A stretch of 64,000 nucleotides of DNA from Megascapheus bottae (GCA_024803745.1 JANJXV010000016.1:42524525-42588524); one strand, 5' to 3'; counted from the first letter of the stretch, positions 38,101 through 49,832 are shown. The notes: generated by a model from the letters alone, not told the origin. Program-made: numbers and translations.

Positions 38101-41100
38101 TTGCTTTGGCAGAAATAACTAATTGAAGCATCCTTTCATTTTTGTCTATCATAATATCCAATAGTTAATAATGTGTAATAAATACGTAAGGAAGATACAG
38201 AAATTGCATTAATGAAAGAAACATGCATGGTTTATAAACTTATTATATCTTATTTCTCATGTTATTCTAACAAGTCTGCAACTCTGAAGAGAGTTATTCT
38301 GCAGTTCTGAAGAGAAATTACACTAGCTAAGACTTTAACAAAAATGTCATAAGATGAACTTTGAGTTCTGCCAGGCTTTAAACACGTTTATAACTTCAGA
38401 CGCTGCAAATCATTGACTCAGTTAGAACTGCGGACCAGACACGGCACATGGTACAATCAGAACTGGATTATCAACTTCCGAGCTTTCTGATGATCAACTT
38501 CTAGCTTGTCAATCCTGAGATCAGACACTGACATTAATGGTACGTTGGTGGCACTGCCTGGCACTTACCTTCAAGTGACTTTTTTTAATTATAAAAAATA
38601 GCTCATGAGTATAAAATGATTACTACAGCACAGACATTACACGTAATTTACAAGAGATTCAGTCAAAATTGTCCAAGCAAAAATCTTGTTTTTTTTATAG
38701 AGAATGCTTTACGGTTATGCTACCAAAACACTATCCTTTCTTAATTTAGGAACTGAAAAGACCACTTCCCACAGAAAGCCCAAAGAGACATGTCTGAACT
38801 GAGCTCTTTTCTAACATTCCCCTTTTCATAACTTTCTGGCTTCTTTTCAGTGACTGATGCTATTTGGGTCGTGTACCATCTGTATTGAATCGATCTTTTT
38901 CACAGATTGCTACTTGGTATGAATTGCACAAAATCCTTTTGCTCTGTCTACTGCACTTCAGATGTCATGCTTCTAAGTTCCAGGAGCTCGGGAGTTACAT
39001 ATGTTGTGTCCTGTTTCTCTGATTACCACAGACAGGGCCGGGTTGCTTCTGCAGTGTCTCTGCTCTCCTTCTAAGGCACCCTGGCCACTCCAACACCAAC
39101 ACACCAGGCCTCTCAATTTTGTGTGTGCTGACTCCAATTTTTCCTTTTTGGGGGTAGACAACAGTAGAAGTAGATCATAAGATTCATCTGCTTGTAGAGG
39201 TTTCCCTGTCTTGTAGAAAACAAGGGACTTGGGATGTTTTCCGAGGTACGTACTTACCATTCACAACTTCCAGTTTTTTCATTGGCTATGAGTTTAACAT
39301 TTCCATCAGAGAGGACAAATTTGTTCACCATGAAGTCAATGCCTGATGGTTATGTGAACAGTCACTTAGGAAAGTCAAAACAAGAACACATGGATGATGG
39401 CTGTTTGACCACATCAGTGCCTGCCAGGATGAGTCGGGGTGAGGGGTGGTACTTGGGGAGGGACGTGGAGTAAAACCAAGAGGTGAAGGAGAACTGAGAC
39501 CTTAAAGACTTTGTAAACTTAGGCGGAAAGAAAAGATTTATTCTTGTGTTCTCACTTTCAGTTTACAAATGGCTTTAAAGTTTCAGGTCTTCTTTATCTC
39601 CTTTCTTTCCCCCAAAGTATCTTATATGATGAGCTGTGCAGTAACTTCATGAAAGTATTTTATTTCTTAGATGATATGTAATTCTCAGGGGTTCTGTCTT
39701 CTCTTTACAAACCTGTAATTAGGTAGAATCAAGTACAGCATTTTATGAATTAAAGAAATATTGAGTCAACTAACTTCCATGTCTTTCTTGTATAGTTGGG
39801 AACCAGGAACTGCAGTATTGTTTACCTCTCAAAATCACATTGGGGGTAAGAATCAATCTCTTTAACTTCCAGCCTGGCATTCTTCCATCTTTCCCCTGAC
39901 CTCTTCCAGTCAGGGATGTATTCATGAATATCTGTTATTTGCTTATTCAGAAATAAAATGATGCTGAAGCAAATGAGCATGCCTCTTAAAGGAAAAGAAT
40001 ATTTTTTCTGGTGAATTTCTTTGTATTAGTTTCAATCAGTTGTAGGATGGGGGCTTTAGAAGTTCAAAGCCTTCTACATTTCTATTAATCCATTTAATGG
40101 TTCATACTGCATCAATACCTTTGTGGTTAGGATATACAAGACTCTGCTAATCTACCAGTGTCCAGGAGCTAGACTAGAAACCATCCTTTTAAAACGAGTT
40201 TCCACTGCTTTGCATCTGCCCTGAGTAGTTTATCCCTGAGCAGTTTATCTTACAGAGGATCTGGTTAATGAGTCAGTGTGAAAGGAGTGACTCTGACCCA
40301 GGTTCGAGCTACACTTGTAGCAGACTGACAATTTGTCTCTTGGCCCTCTTGAAATAGCAATATATTTTGGGGGGGGAGGGAGGATATAAGCCACTCAAAA
40401 GCATCACTCAAGTACTATACTAGATAAATCCATGGCTGGCCATTTACAAAGCACCTTGATTTCCCATTACAAAATAATAGCACCAATACCCTTTGCTCAG
40501 AGTAATACCTGAATCATGCTTAATGATTTAAAAGTCTCATTTGTTTCATTTATTTTCTCAGTTAAATTGCAGATTGTTATTTTTAAACCTCTGTCTCACA
40601 ATGAAAGTTCCATTATCCACATCTCTACACAGAATTTTCATTTCCTCATTATGCTAAATCTCTAGTCATTCCTTGTGTTTTAAAGCTTAATGATAAGGTG
40701 TTTTTCCTTGAATATTATTTTTTACAATAGTCATTTTAACTCCAAATTTAAGATCTCTGATACATAAAAGTAACATTGTGGTATTACTATATAACTTGAC
40801 TTTTAGGTCAAAAATGCAAGTTTCATTAGGCACATGAGAATATACTCTCAAGATCCAATTTTGGGCATAAAAGCTGCGTATTTTTAGGACCTTGTATAAT
40901 ATTCACACATTTCCTTCTGGTGTGTTGGCATATACACTGCCCCCCTTTTTTTCAGAGCAATGCTGGATGTCGTTTCAAATAGATTTATGATCCTCCCTCC
41001 ACACAGACAAGTTCCTAAGGTGACTGCGGTCCCAGAGGGTGTCTGAGCTTCAGACAGGCCAGTGGCCACTCCCTGCATCTAGTTGGAAAGGATTCCTCCT

Positions 41101-42250
41101 GTCTCAATCTGATACGTGCACCACATAGCTATTGATCAAGGACTAGACGAGAAAACAAGACCTGCCTGGATTATTTAGTACATTCTTTTAGGGTTTCAAT
41201 AACAGTAAGCTAAAAAAAGGAAGGAAGGAAGCAATTAGAACACTCAGGTGTCTTTCCCACCTGGAACTGATTTGAAAAACTTCAGGAAACATGTTGCACT
41301 ATGTAAAACATTTAGGTTAAGATGAAGATTAAGAAAATTAGCCACATCTTCATCCCAGAGGTGGACATGTGCTCACATCATTAATCCAGGGTCAGTAGGC
41401 TATAAGTCATTGCAGAAACAACAGATAAACGAAAGAAATTAACCATAAATCAATGGACTCAAATACATGGACTCAAGCAGTAACCAGCAGACTGTTGGCA
41501 AGGCCCTCTGCTCTCCCCCGGGCATGGTTCGGACAGAGCTGCATCTTCCACACTTAGACCACAAGGAGACACTGGACAGTGACGGAATTCAGAAACTCAA
41601 GTGTGATGAAAATGACCATGAAGAAAGACATCAAGAGATTGGGGGAGGGGTCCCAGCTTATCTGCTTCATTCGTGAAATAGTAAAGCAATTCACAAGACT
41701 GCATGGAAGTAACCGCCCATGCTAATTTTACCAGCTCCACATCTCCACCTTGACTTGCAAGCCTCTGCCTCGGAGTCCATTTACCACGTGCAGTGCAGCC
41801 TGCTTGCAGTGCACCCGGGGCTCTGCCTCCCAAGGCGGTCCTCAGAATCCATGCACAGCCTGCGGAACAGGAAGCAGATGCTCCCCTCTCTACTGTGCTG
41901 CAAGGTTGACTGGGATCACCGAGCTGAGCTGAGCACGTCGGCCTTTTTCCACTTAACATAAAGAGAGTGGCTTAAAAGACCAACAGATGGGTTTTGCGAT
42001 TGTCTCTCTATCCTTAAATACACTCAGCTCTTCATTTTTCCCCTTAGAAATGGCAACAATACATAAAGGCTTCTAAGCCTCAGAAGTGGAAGATCTCCCC
42101 TCATTCAGGGAGAAGTGAGATTGTGTTCAGGCCTCACGGCTGCCTTTTAAGACAACTGACACAGTTTCCTGTGTGGCTGGCTTTCTGTGCGAGTGCTTAT
42201 TCATGGCAAAGGCTGAGTTTTCATGGATGGCTAGAAAGGGGGAAAAGACC
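35166..42250. other. About 7 kb without recognisable young repeats or genes
   Basis: I see no SINE, L1 3' end or long microsatellite here, only short tracts (T- and G-runs near 40369-40382, a (GGAA)4 near 41219-41231). Weak MIR/L2-like bits may occur near 40260-40330. Candidate frames (for example 41597-41959 minus, 120 codons) lack recognisable domains. The stretch 37200-38400 is strongly AT-rich. Confidence 0.5.
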
Positions 42251-42251
42251 T

Positions 42252-42484
42252 ATTTTTTTCTCAGTCATGGGGCTTGAACTCTGGGCCTGTGCACTGTCCC
42301 TGAGCTCTTCAGCTCAAGGCTACTGCCCTACCCCTTGAGCCACAGCACCACTTCTGATTCTTCTAGTGGTTAACTGGAGATAAGAGTCTCTGGTCTTTAG
42401 TGCCCGGCTGACTTTGAACTGGGATCCTGAGAGCTCAGCCTCCTGGATGGTTAGAATTGCAGGCGTGAGCGACCAGACCAGGTC
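42252..42484 (-). mobile_element. 7SL-headed Geo SINE, antisense
   Basis: Plus strand: T-run, then 'catggggcttgaactctggg' (Geo end), 'ttgagccacagcaccacttc' (Geo start), then 'ggagataagagtctctggtc' and 'agctcagcctcctggatggt', 'gcaggcgtgagcgaccagac' (7SL-like half). Full length, moderately diverged. Confidence 0.9.
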
Positions 42485-42577
42485 ATTTCACACTTACTAG
42501 AGGAATACTAAATTTACAAAAAGAAAAATTGTTTTATAGTTTATCCATATACTGATGAAGTCACTTTTCAGACACTT

Positions 42578-42627
42578 GTAATAATAATAGCAATAATAAT
42601 AATAATAACAATAATAATAATAATATT
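42578..42627. repeat. (AAT)n microsatellite
   Basis: About 50 bp of imperfect AAT/ATA units. The next SINE inserted at its right end, and similar AAT units reappear after that SINE (42875-42891), so the insertion may have split one array. Confidence 0.9.
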
Positions 42628-42874
42628 AAGCCAGGCACTGTGGCTCAAGCCTGTAATCCTAGCTACTCAGGAGGCTGAGATCAGAGGATCATGGTTCAAA
42701 GCCACCCCAGGCACTAAAGTCTGTGGTACTCTTATCTCCAATTATTCACTAAAAAACAGGAAGTGGTGTGCGGCTCCAGGGGGTAGGGCAATAGCCTTGA
42801 ACTGAAGAGTTCAGGGACAGCACCCAGGCCCAGAGTTCAAACCCCATGACCCACAAAAAAATAAAAATAAAAAA
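42628..42874 (+). mobile_element. 7SL-headed Geo SINE
   Basis: Clear copy: 'gccaggcactgtggctcaag', 'cctgtaatcctagctactca', 'ggttcaaagccaccccaggc', then 'ggaagtggtgtgcggctcca' and 'cccagagttcaaaccccatg', followed by an A-rich tail. It lies in opposite orientation to the copy 144 bp upstream. Confidence 0.92.
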
Positions 42875-43055
42875 TAACAATAATAATACTCAGATAGTGA
42901 GGCTTCTGGAAATTGCAGTATTACTTTATGTCACTTGTCATTTATTATTAGTGTTCAAATGCACATAGATGTGTATGCATATAAGCATGTGACTATGTGT
43001 CCAAACTCACACTAAGATGCATATGTACTTGTCATTCCAAAAGTGCCATAGATAT

Positions 43056-43252
43056 GGGAGTGGGGAGTTTGGCCTAGCGGTAGAGCGCTTGCCTAGCATG
43101 CACGAAGACCCGGGTTCAATTCCTTGGCACCACATATATAGGGGGGAAAAAGCCAGAAATTGTGCTGAGGCTCAAGTGATAGAGCTCTAGCCCTGAGAAA
43201 GTCCAAGGACAGTGCTCAGGCCCTGAGCTCAAGCCTAGGACTGGCCAAAAAA
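43056..43252 (+). mobile_element. IDL-Geo SINE with target-site duplications
   Basis: The left half, 'gtttggcctagcggtagagc' and 'acccgggttcaattccttgg', keeps A- and B-box sequences very close to tRNA-Ala. The right half is Geo, ending 'ctcaagcctaggactggcca' plus A-run. The near-perfect 17-bp duplication 'aaaagtgccatagatat' at 43039-43055 returns with one change at 43253-43269. The least diverged IDL-Geo here besides the copy at 2155. Confidence 0.93.
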
Positions 43253-43347
43253 AAAAGTGCCATAAATATATTCGATATTCAGTTAATAGGTATGTGTTGA
43301 GTAATTACTAGCTATGTGACTGGAAATTTTATTATAAGAAAGAAAGC

Positions 43348-43535
43348 AGTCTGGATATATGGCTTAGTGGTAGAGTGCTTGTCTAGCATGCATGAAGCTC
43401 TTGGTTCGATTCCTCAGTACCATATAAACAGAAAACGCTGGAAATGGCACTGTGGCTCAAGTGGTAGAATGCTAGCCTTGAGCAAAGGTAAGTCAGGGAC
43501 AGAGCCCAGGCCCTGAGTTCAAGCCCCAGACTGGA
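43348..43535 (+). mobile_element. IDL-Geo SINE, slightly more diverged
   Basis: The left half 'tatggcttagtggtagagtg' and 'ttggttcgattcctcagtac', and the Geo half 'actgtggctcaagtggtaga' and 'tgagttcaagccccagactg', are intact in order. Its 3' tail position is occupied by a purine microsatellite. A short 'agaaagaaag' occurs on both sides and may be the duplication. Confidence 0.9.
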
Positions 43536-43758
43536 GAAAGAAAGAGAGAGAGAGAGAAAGAAACAAAGAAAGTAAGAGAGAGGGGGGGAGGGGAAGGGAG
43601 GGGAGGAGAAAAGAGGAGAGGAGAGGAGAGGAGAGGAGAAGAAGGAAGGAAGGAAGGAAGGAAGGAAGGAAGGAAGGAAGGAAGGAAGGAAGGAAGGAAG
43701 GAAGGAAGGAAGGAAGGAAGGAAGACAAAAGAAAAGCAAAAACAAAGCAAAAGAAAGT
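43534..43758. repeat. Polypurine tract with (GAAG)n array
   Basis: About 220 bp almost without pyrimidines on the plus strand: GA repeats, G-rich GGGGA units, GGAGA units, then about 21 GAAG units (43641-43724) and an A-rich end. It starts at the tail of an IDL-Geo SINE, a common birthplace of microsatellites. The leucine/serine/proline-rich antisense frames here are artefacts of the repeat. Confidence 0.95.
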
Positions 43759-43764
43759 AGATAC

Positions 43765-43915
43765 TATGTGAAAAATGAACAACTTACCTGTGAGTGGGAC
43801 AGGAAGAGGAATCAGAAAAGTGGAGGAAAGGATGACACTGTCCAAAAGGAAATGTACTCATTCCTGCTGTATGAAACTCTGTACAATCTCTCAATATTAG
43901 CAATACATGTTTCTT
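43765..43915 (+). repeat. Unclassified dispersed repeat, copy A (3' module)
   Basis: Contains 'gatgacactgtccaaaagga', 'aaactctgtacaatctctca' and 'atattagcaata', parallel to the copy near 59.1 kb. Likely the 3' end of a LINE or other retroposon family that I cannot name. Confidence 0.5.
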
Positions 43916-46900
43916 TAAAAAAAACCAAATAAGCATAATTTAAGCTATCATGATATCAAAAGAGGGCAATGACACCTCCATTTCCACGCTAGTGCCCTTG
44001 TCATCCCATCCTTCATTTAACAGAGGAAAATGTTCACCAGTAAATAAGACTGGCAGTAACAGATATTCCAATTTAGCAAACAAGGAAAATGAAACTACTG
44101 GGGGGGGGGAATCATTAATTTTACAAGGTGCAACGGAGAGAACGAGGGCGTGACGATTGCACAGCAGTCACACATCATCTGGGCTGCTGTATCTTCCTGA
44201 ATATTGGGGCTGGGAACATGGGTTGTCAAAGGTCTCATCCTGATCCTGCTCGGGTTTCTTGTGGACACCACTGAACAAAAGAGACAGACACTTCCCACAC
44301 ACTCCTCGCCTCATTCTCCAATGCTTCCTCCAGTACCACGGTCCACGTACCTGCTGATGAAGCCCGTCCTGCAGCACTGCTATCATCCCCGGTCCACAGC
44401 TTGCTTCAGGACCCGGCCTTGATGTTGGACAGTCTATGCATTTGAACAAGTTGAAAGTGGCAAGTATCCACGATTCAAAGTATTTTCACTTTGCAAAGGC
44501 TCCTTGGGGTCTGTCTATCCATCTCTCATCCTCATCCTCAATTCCTGGCAACTACTGGGCTTCTTCTAGTTCCTTCCTTCTTACAGTTCCCAAACCTTCC
44601 TCTCTTCTTACCAGAGGGTACACCGACTTGCTCACTTCTCTCATATTCCTTCTATACCTTTATCTTCTTCCTGCTGAAACTCTACCTCTCCACCCTGCAA
44701 AGGCAATGGAATCTCACACGTTAAGAGGGGATTATGATTTTATCCCTCTGGAATCTTCTTGGCTTCACTGTGCTACTTACTTTCAGCTTAATTGCCAAAC
44801 ACTGCTGGCTTTGATCAATGACATTTTTAGGGCTGGTGAAGTGTTTAGTTCAACAACATTGTTTGCTTTATCAAGTGTTTAAGGATTATTAATGTCCTCG
44901 TCTTTGGATAGACTGAAACATTCTCCAATTGGAAAACATTCTGTTAGTTCATCATTCTACTGTCAGTCAGAACTATAAAAATGTGTGATGTGATTTCAGG
45001 CAAGAGAGCCACGTATGTGTACAGATGAATTGTGCTTACCTACAAGAGGTCACGAGGAGAAGCTGTGGGTGTATTTCAACTGCCTGCTTATGGAGTTTCC
45101 CAGCGAACACCCCGAGACCTTCAGCTAGATCTTGGCGGCCTTGAGATGACTCATTCATCTCAGACTTTCTGGGCCCTTCCCACTTTCCTCTGCCTCTCTA
45201 GGCATTTCTTTTGGCTTACTTCAAGTAAACTTCTTCCTCTTCCACTCAAATATGTGAGTTCTTTGCATGCAGTTTCCCTCGCTTTTACTTCATTTTAACA
45301 AAGTATACATAAAGAATGTTTGCCCACTGGACCTTAAGCCACACCGGGAATCTTAGGAAAAGCTCTTTAGCAGAGGGCATTACATATGCTATTAACCCAC
45401 TTGTGCTGGGGCGAGCAGTTCAGGAATTAAAGTTCTCTCTCCAGAGTTCTCTCTCCTGCCTGAATATCACGTGGTGATTTCTCTCCAGGATCCACTAACC
45501 AAAAGCTAACAGAGACCCTGAAATTGTTACAGCCACCTTTCATTATGCCTTTGGAGGTAAGCCCTCTCATGCAGAAACCCAGTATTTTCAGAATTAAATC
45601 CATACTCTCTGGGTGCAGCTCTGCACCTCCTCCAGTCTTGTTTATACGCCATTACTAGATCTTTGATCATTGTGTCTCACGCATCTCATCCTAGATCCGG
45701 CCCCTCCCTAGGCCTCCTAGCTCAGTTTCCACACAACAAGCTGCCCAACCTCCAAATCCACTCACCTGGGAGAGAGCTCGGATGCCTCTTTCCTCCCTCT
45801 CAAACCTTTCATTGACCAGCAAGTTCCAACACCCACCTTCCTTTGAGGACCTCGGGGATCTCTGGCTGCTCCCCAGACACTTGTGGCACACTGGAGCGGG
45901 AGGCCCTGGAGAGGGAAGAGGTAGTTCCAGCTACCTCCACGGCCAGCTGAAATGTGTCTGAGCAGCTCGGTCTACTGATGGTTTCATAATGCATTACTAA
46001 GCTATTCAATATCTGACTACTGGTAATTCTTTAGAACATATTTTGAAAAATTGCATCTTTTATTAATTTCTATACAAATGCCAATCATTTTAAAGATTAT
46101 TTTGCTGAGTCTTGACTAACTGAAATAAGGAAACTGGGTCTAAGTAACCTGTAGCCACCTCCTCACAGCCATCCTGACTCCTTGCTGGGTGGAAGGGGTT
46201 TTCCAACCAGTTCCCAAAGGCCTAGAGGGGAGAGAGGCTAGTCTTTAATTGCAGTTGTCAGGTTGATGAGCCCCAGGAAAACTTTGCTAAAGAGTGTGTT
46301 CAACTCTGACCTTCCCCTCTGTGGAAGGCTTTGCTCACCTCCGAGTATTTCCTGACATGAACAGTTTTGCTAGCCTGTGAGTTTTTCCTCTATGGTTTGC
46401 TTCTCTTGTGTGTGGGTCTCCAGGCTAAACATGGGATTTTTATCTTTAGAAGCTTTATGCAACCGGATTCTGGGCTGCAGGTCTTTGGAAAAGGAGTTCA
46501 CCTGAAGTCATTTGCTTTCTAATGAAGACCTCCAACTCCACCTCTCAAGATGTGGCTTCTCTGCTTCTCACATCGAGTTCCTGCACCACAAAATGATACA
46601 GTCCTGTAATCATCTTCTCAATGAAGAACAGAACATTTCTATCATTCCGGAATGACGTTTATGTTCCTTCCCATCAGTTAACCTGTAACATGACATGTTT
46701 ACTATTTTATGTTACAAACCTAAAGTAGCAGTGTGCGAAAACCAAGTATTAGTTCCCTCCTTCCTAACGGGAAGGACACACTGACTAACTCTCACCTGGG
46801 TCCTTCACTCCATCTGCTCATGGCAGCAAGCATCCCATGCTGTTTCTAGAGGTTGAGTTAATCGGCTCACATACGTCATTCGGGGGCTTCTACTCCTACC

Positions 46901-46955
46901 TCATGACAACATTGTGCCACTAAAAACTGCTGAATATGCCAGCTGCAAATTCTTT
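43916..46955. other. Unique DNA, no gene seen
   Basis: A G9 run lies at about 44101-44109. Frames of 60-148 codons (for example 44436-44882 plus) are pyrimidine-rich with no known domain. A weak MIR-like block may lie near 46090-46150. Confidence 0.45.
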
Positions 46956-46959
46956 TGTG

Positions 46960-47110
46960 TTGCTGAGTAGTGTTTCTTTCCATATAGGCCACAATATATT
47001 TACACACTTTCCTATTTGAACATCTGTGTTAGTTCCAGATTTAGGGTTTTTGAAAATATGCTATCAATATCCTCAAACAAGACATTTAGTGTAATCAATT
47101 TTTTTTTTAC
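46960..47110 (-). mobile_element. Old L1 3' ORF2/UTR relic, antisense
   Basis: 'gctgagtagtgtttctttcc', 'ggccacaatatatttacaca', 'gaacatctgtgttagttcca' and 'gaaaatatgctatcaatatc' parallel the antisense L1 region that normally reads 'gaatagtattccattgtgta' and onward. Strongly diverged. Confidence 0.5.
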
Positions 47111-48600
47111 CATTTTTACTGAATGATTCCCGATAAGACTACAGAGGATAGCCAAAGTTTTATTCAATGTGTAAATGTAATTATGCTGCTTTGAAAGGAA
47201 GATGAGAGTGCTGTTTCCATTGTCTTGCTTGAGAATTTGTGGCCTCTGCTCACTGATTTACTGGCCTTCATTGGTTGACTAGAAAAATTCCAAATCTCAG
47301 AAGAGAGTCACATCCTAGACAAAGGCCTCTCACTTTCACGGAGTTCTATCTTTTCTTCTCCAACTCTGAAATGCCACCTATTCCTCAGTCACAAACTGAT
47401 TGTTAAAATGGCTAAAGATACTCCATTCCTCTGCTGTAAGGTATTAACAGGATTTATTCACTTCCTACCACCACATTAATATTTCAAAATCTTTTTGCAC
47501 TCGCGTTTGTCTTTTAAAACTGAAATTACTGCTTTAATATAGCACAAAGTTCACACAGCTAGAACCTGCAGTGCTCAGCTCTTCTTTAGCCTCCTCTCAT
47601 TTGACCTTACTGATGGCGGCTGCCAGCATCAGAGACAAAGAGATTTGCTGAAAGAACAGAGGAGAAAACTTTTAGCAGCCAATTCTCCTGCAAATGTATG
47701 CCAAGACTGCTCCAGACTTCAGCCCTTCAACGCTGCAGCTGGGGAAGAAGAGGTGGGCTGAGAGTTTTCCTTCTCACCTTCAACCACAGCCATCAGAGGC
47801 ACAAATACAGCCCTGCCTGCCTCAGGGTGAGGGTGGAGGGCAACGGGAAAGCACTGGAAGGAGAAATGGCAAGTCAAATGAATCAGATTAGGAAAACTTG
47901 TCTGATGCCACCGTTGCAAGCTCAAGCCAGGGCACAGAACAAATTCCCCAGATAATGAATGTGGTTATTGCTGGCTGGGGGGGTCAGTGGGAAAGCCACG
48001 GGTGGATACGCAGGGCTTCAGGCTGCAACCTCTGCTGCCAGAAGAATTAATGGTGCCACAGGAAAGCCAGTGAGCAGAGAGAGGCCATGGAGGAGAAAGC
48101 AGAAAACTTCTGGTCAGTATAATGCTTAAACCACACTCAAGGCAATGAACCCCAGACACAAAACAGCATCTAATCAGCAGTCATCAGTTTGTTTAGTATA
48201 AATCACATAATCCCCTTACGACAATATAGGACAGACACTTAGAAAATAATTATTCCGTTGTTTTTTTATATTTTAATAAGAAGAAAGCAGGGAAAATTAC
48301 AGGTAGAGGACGATAAGAAACAAAAACACATTATCAAATAGGCTTCTGGAGATTTCTCGGAAGGATGGCTACCAGGAAGCAAGCTGGAATCAGACAGTAA
48401 CACTGTGGAAACATGGACGGCCAGTACCTGAGAAGACAATGGAGCAGCACACGGCCAGAGCTCGGAGTGGGAAGCTCTCACTGGAGAGGGTGCCTGACTG
48501 AAGCACGGGGGAGTGGGAAGGGTTAGAGGAAGAGGTAGAATCCACCACTGGATGAGGACAGATGGAGGATGAAGTCCACATGGACCTTTCATAACACAGG
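47111..48600. other. Unique DNA, no gene seen
   Basis: Frames at 47694-47955 and 48266-48605 overlap on both strands and show no recognised protein. Confidence 0.45.
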
Positions 48601-48602
48601 GT

Positions 48603-48745
48603 CATAGCCCCAGATTCAATTCCTCAGTACCGCATTCACAGAAAAGCCAGAAATGGTGCTGTGGCTCAAGTATTAGCACACTAGCCTTGAGAAAACTCAA
48701 GGGCAGTTTCCAGACCCTGAGTTCTAGCCCCTGGACTGGCAAAAA
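48603..48745 (+). mobile_element. IDL-Geo SINE, 5'-truncated
   Basis: Starts at the B-box end of the left half ('agattcaattcctcagtacc') and continues with the Geo half ('tggtgctgtggctcaagtat', 'gagttctagcccctggactg'), followed by an A-rich tail that grades into a GGAA/GAAA-rich tract to about 48832. Confidence 0.85.
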
Positions 48746-48832
48746 AAGACAGAAAGAAAGAAAACAGAAAGGAAAGGAAAGAAAGATGGAGGAAGGGAGA
48801 AGGAAAGAGAAAAAAAAGATGGAAAGATACAT
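48746..48832. repeat. Purine-rich tract after SINE tail
   Basis: Imperfect GAAA/GGAA units continuing the SINE's A-rich tail. Confidence 0.8.
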
Positions 48833-48909
48833 TCAAAACTAGGTCTGTTGCCTTCTTAAGACCGTTTGTATTGAATCATTTAATCTGTACTGTCTGCTGT
48901 GTTTATACA

Positions 48910-48995
48910 CACCTATGTAACCTTGAAAGTATAGCCATAATCAAGGTACACGCACCATATTCATAACATACCCGTCACCTCTAAAACATTTTCCC
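48910..48995 (-). mobile_element. Possible old L1 3' relic, antisense
   Basis: 'ataatcaaggtacacgcacc', 'cataacatacccgtcacctc' resembles antisense 3' sequence of old L1 families. Short, tentative. Confidence 0.35.
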
Positions 48996-49672
48996 TTTTG
49001 GGTCTTTGATGGTCCAGCTATATATCAAAACCCTGGAGCAGTATTTCCAGTGAAGGAGTCTAACACGCTTTTGACTCCAATCGCCATGTTGGATAAGGAA
49101 AACTGTGTCAATGGGGACAAGAGGCCAGGGCTCAGGAGCACCTGGGCCTGCACTCACCCTGCAGAAACAAGGACTGCCGGAATGAATAAACTGGGATGAG
49201 GGGATCTTAAGTCTTCTGTGCTGGATAATCACATTCCTTAGGAGAAGAAAAAGTCAACTTTCTGGTGTCCTTATCTAGCTGAGAAAGAAAGTGAGGCGGC
49301 TTCCACTGCCCCTCAGAGACAAGATCTCTAGATGACATTTCAACGGGATGTCTCCCAGATGTCTTACAGGTGCAGTGGAAATAGAGTCTTGGGTAACACA
49401 ACCAGCAAGAGGCTTTTTAAAATAAATTACATCTCAAAGGGGCAATCCCAGTTACCTAGGCCCTAGAGTAAAGCTTCTCAAGAGAGGGGGAAAGACCCTG
49501 AAGGCAGACTGGGGAGTCACCAAGCCCTGGAATAAAGAGGCCTGGGCTGAAGCTCATAAGAGGCATGCTTGGTCTGTGGGCGTCATCATGCAACATGCAT
49601 GTGTGAATGTGTGGGCATATATACACACATATAGGCCTATGCACATACACATATACAAACACATGGGCACCT

Positions 49673-49673
<1 letters not shown>
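48996..49673. other. Unique DNA
   Basis: No recognised repeat or exon; antisense frames of 64-86 codons show no known family. Confidence 0.4.

Positions 49674-49719
<46 letters not shown>
49674..49719. repeat. (CA)n microsatellite
   Basis: About 22 CA units, preceded by a looser CA/TA-rich stretch from about 49620. Confidence 0.97.
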
Positions 49720-49720
<1 letters not shown>

Positions 49721-49832
49721 CACTCAAGACTTTGACAGTAACACCAACATGTAATGTCCCTGAGTTCAAACTTGTTTTCTCTTTATTTCCTTCTATTATC
49801 AACTAGTAGCCAACGATGCTTGGAACTTGGAA

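Noticed and set aside
43066..43130. Possible tRNA-Ala gene (good A-box and B-box)
   Set aside because: It is the left half of an IDL-Geo SINE with target-site duplications; the 3' acceptor half of a tRNA is missing. The same holds for the tRNA-like blocks at 2165 and 43355.
43383..43845. Antisense frames rich in Leu, Pro, Ser and Phe
   Set aside because: Direct translation of the GGAA/GA polypurine tract.
44436..44882. 148-codon plus-strand frame
   Set aside because: Pyrimidine-rich low-complexity coding appearance, overlapping a second frame; no domain seen.
49456..49802. Antisense Cys/Val-rich frames
   Set aside because: Translation of a CA microsatellite.
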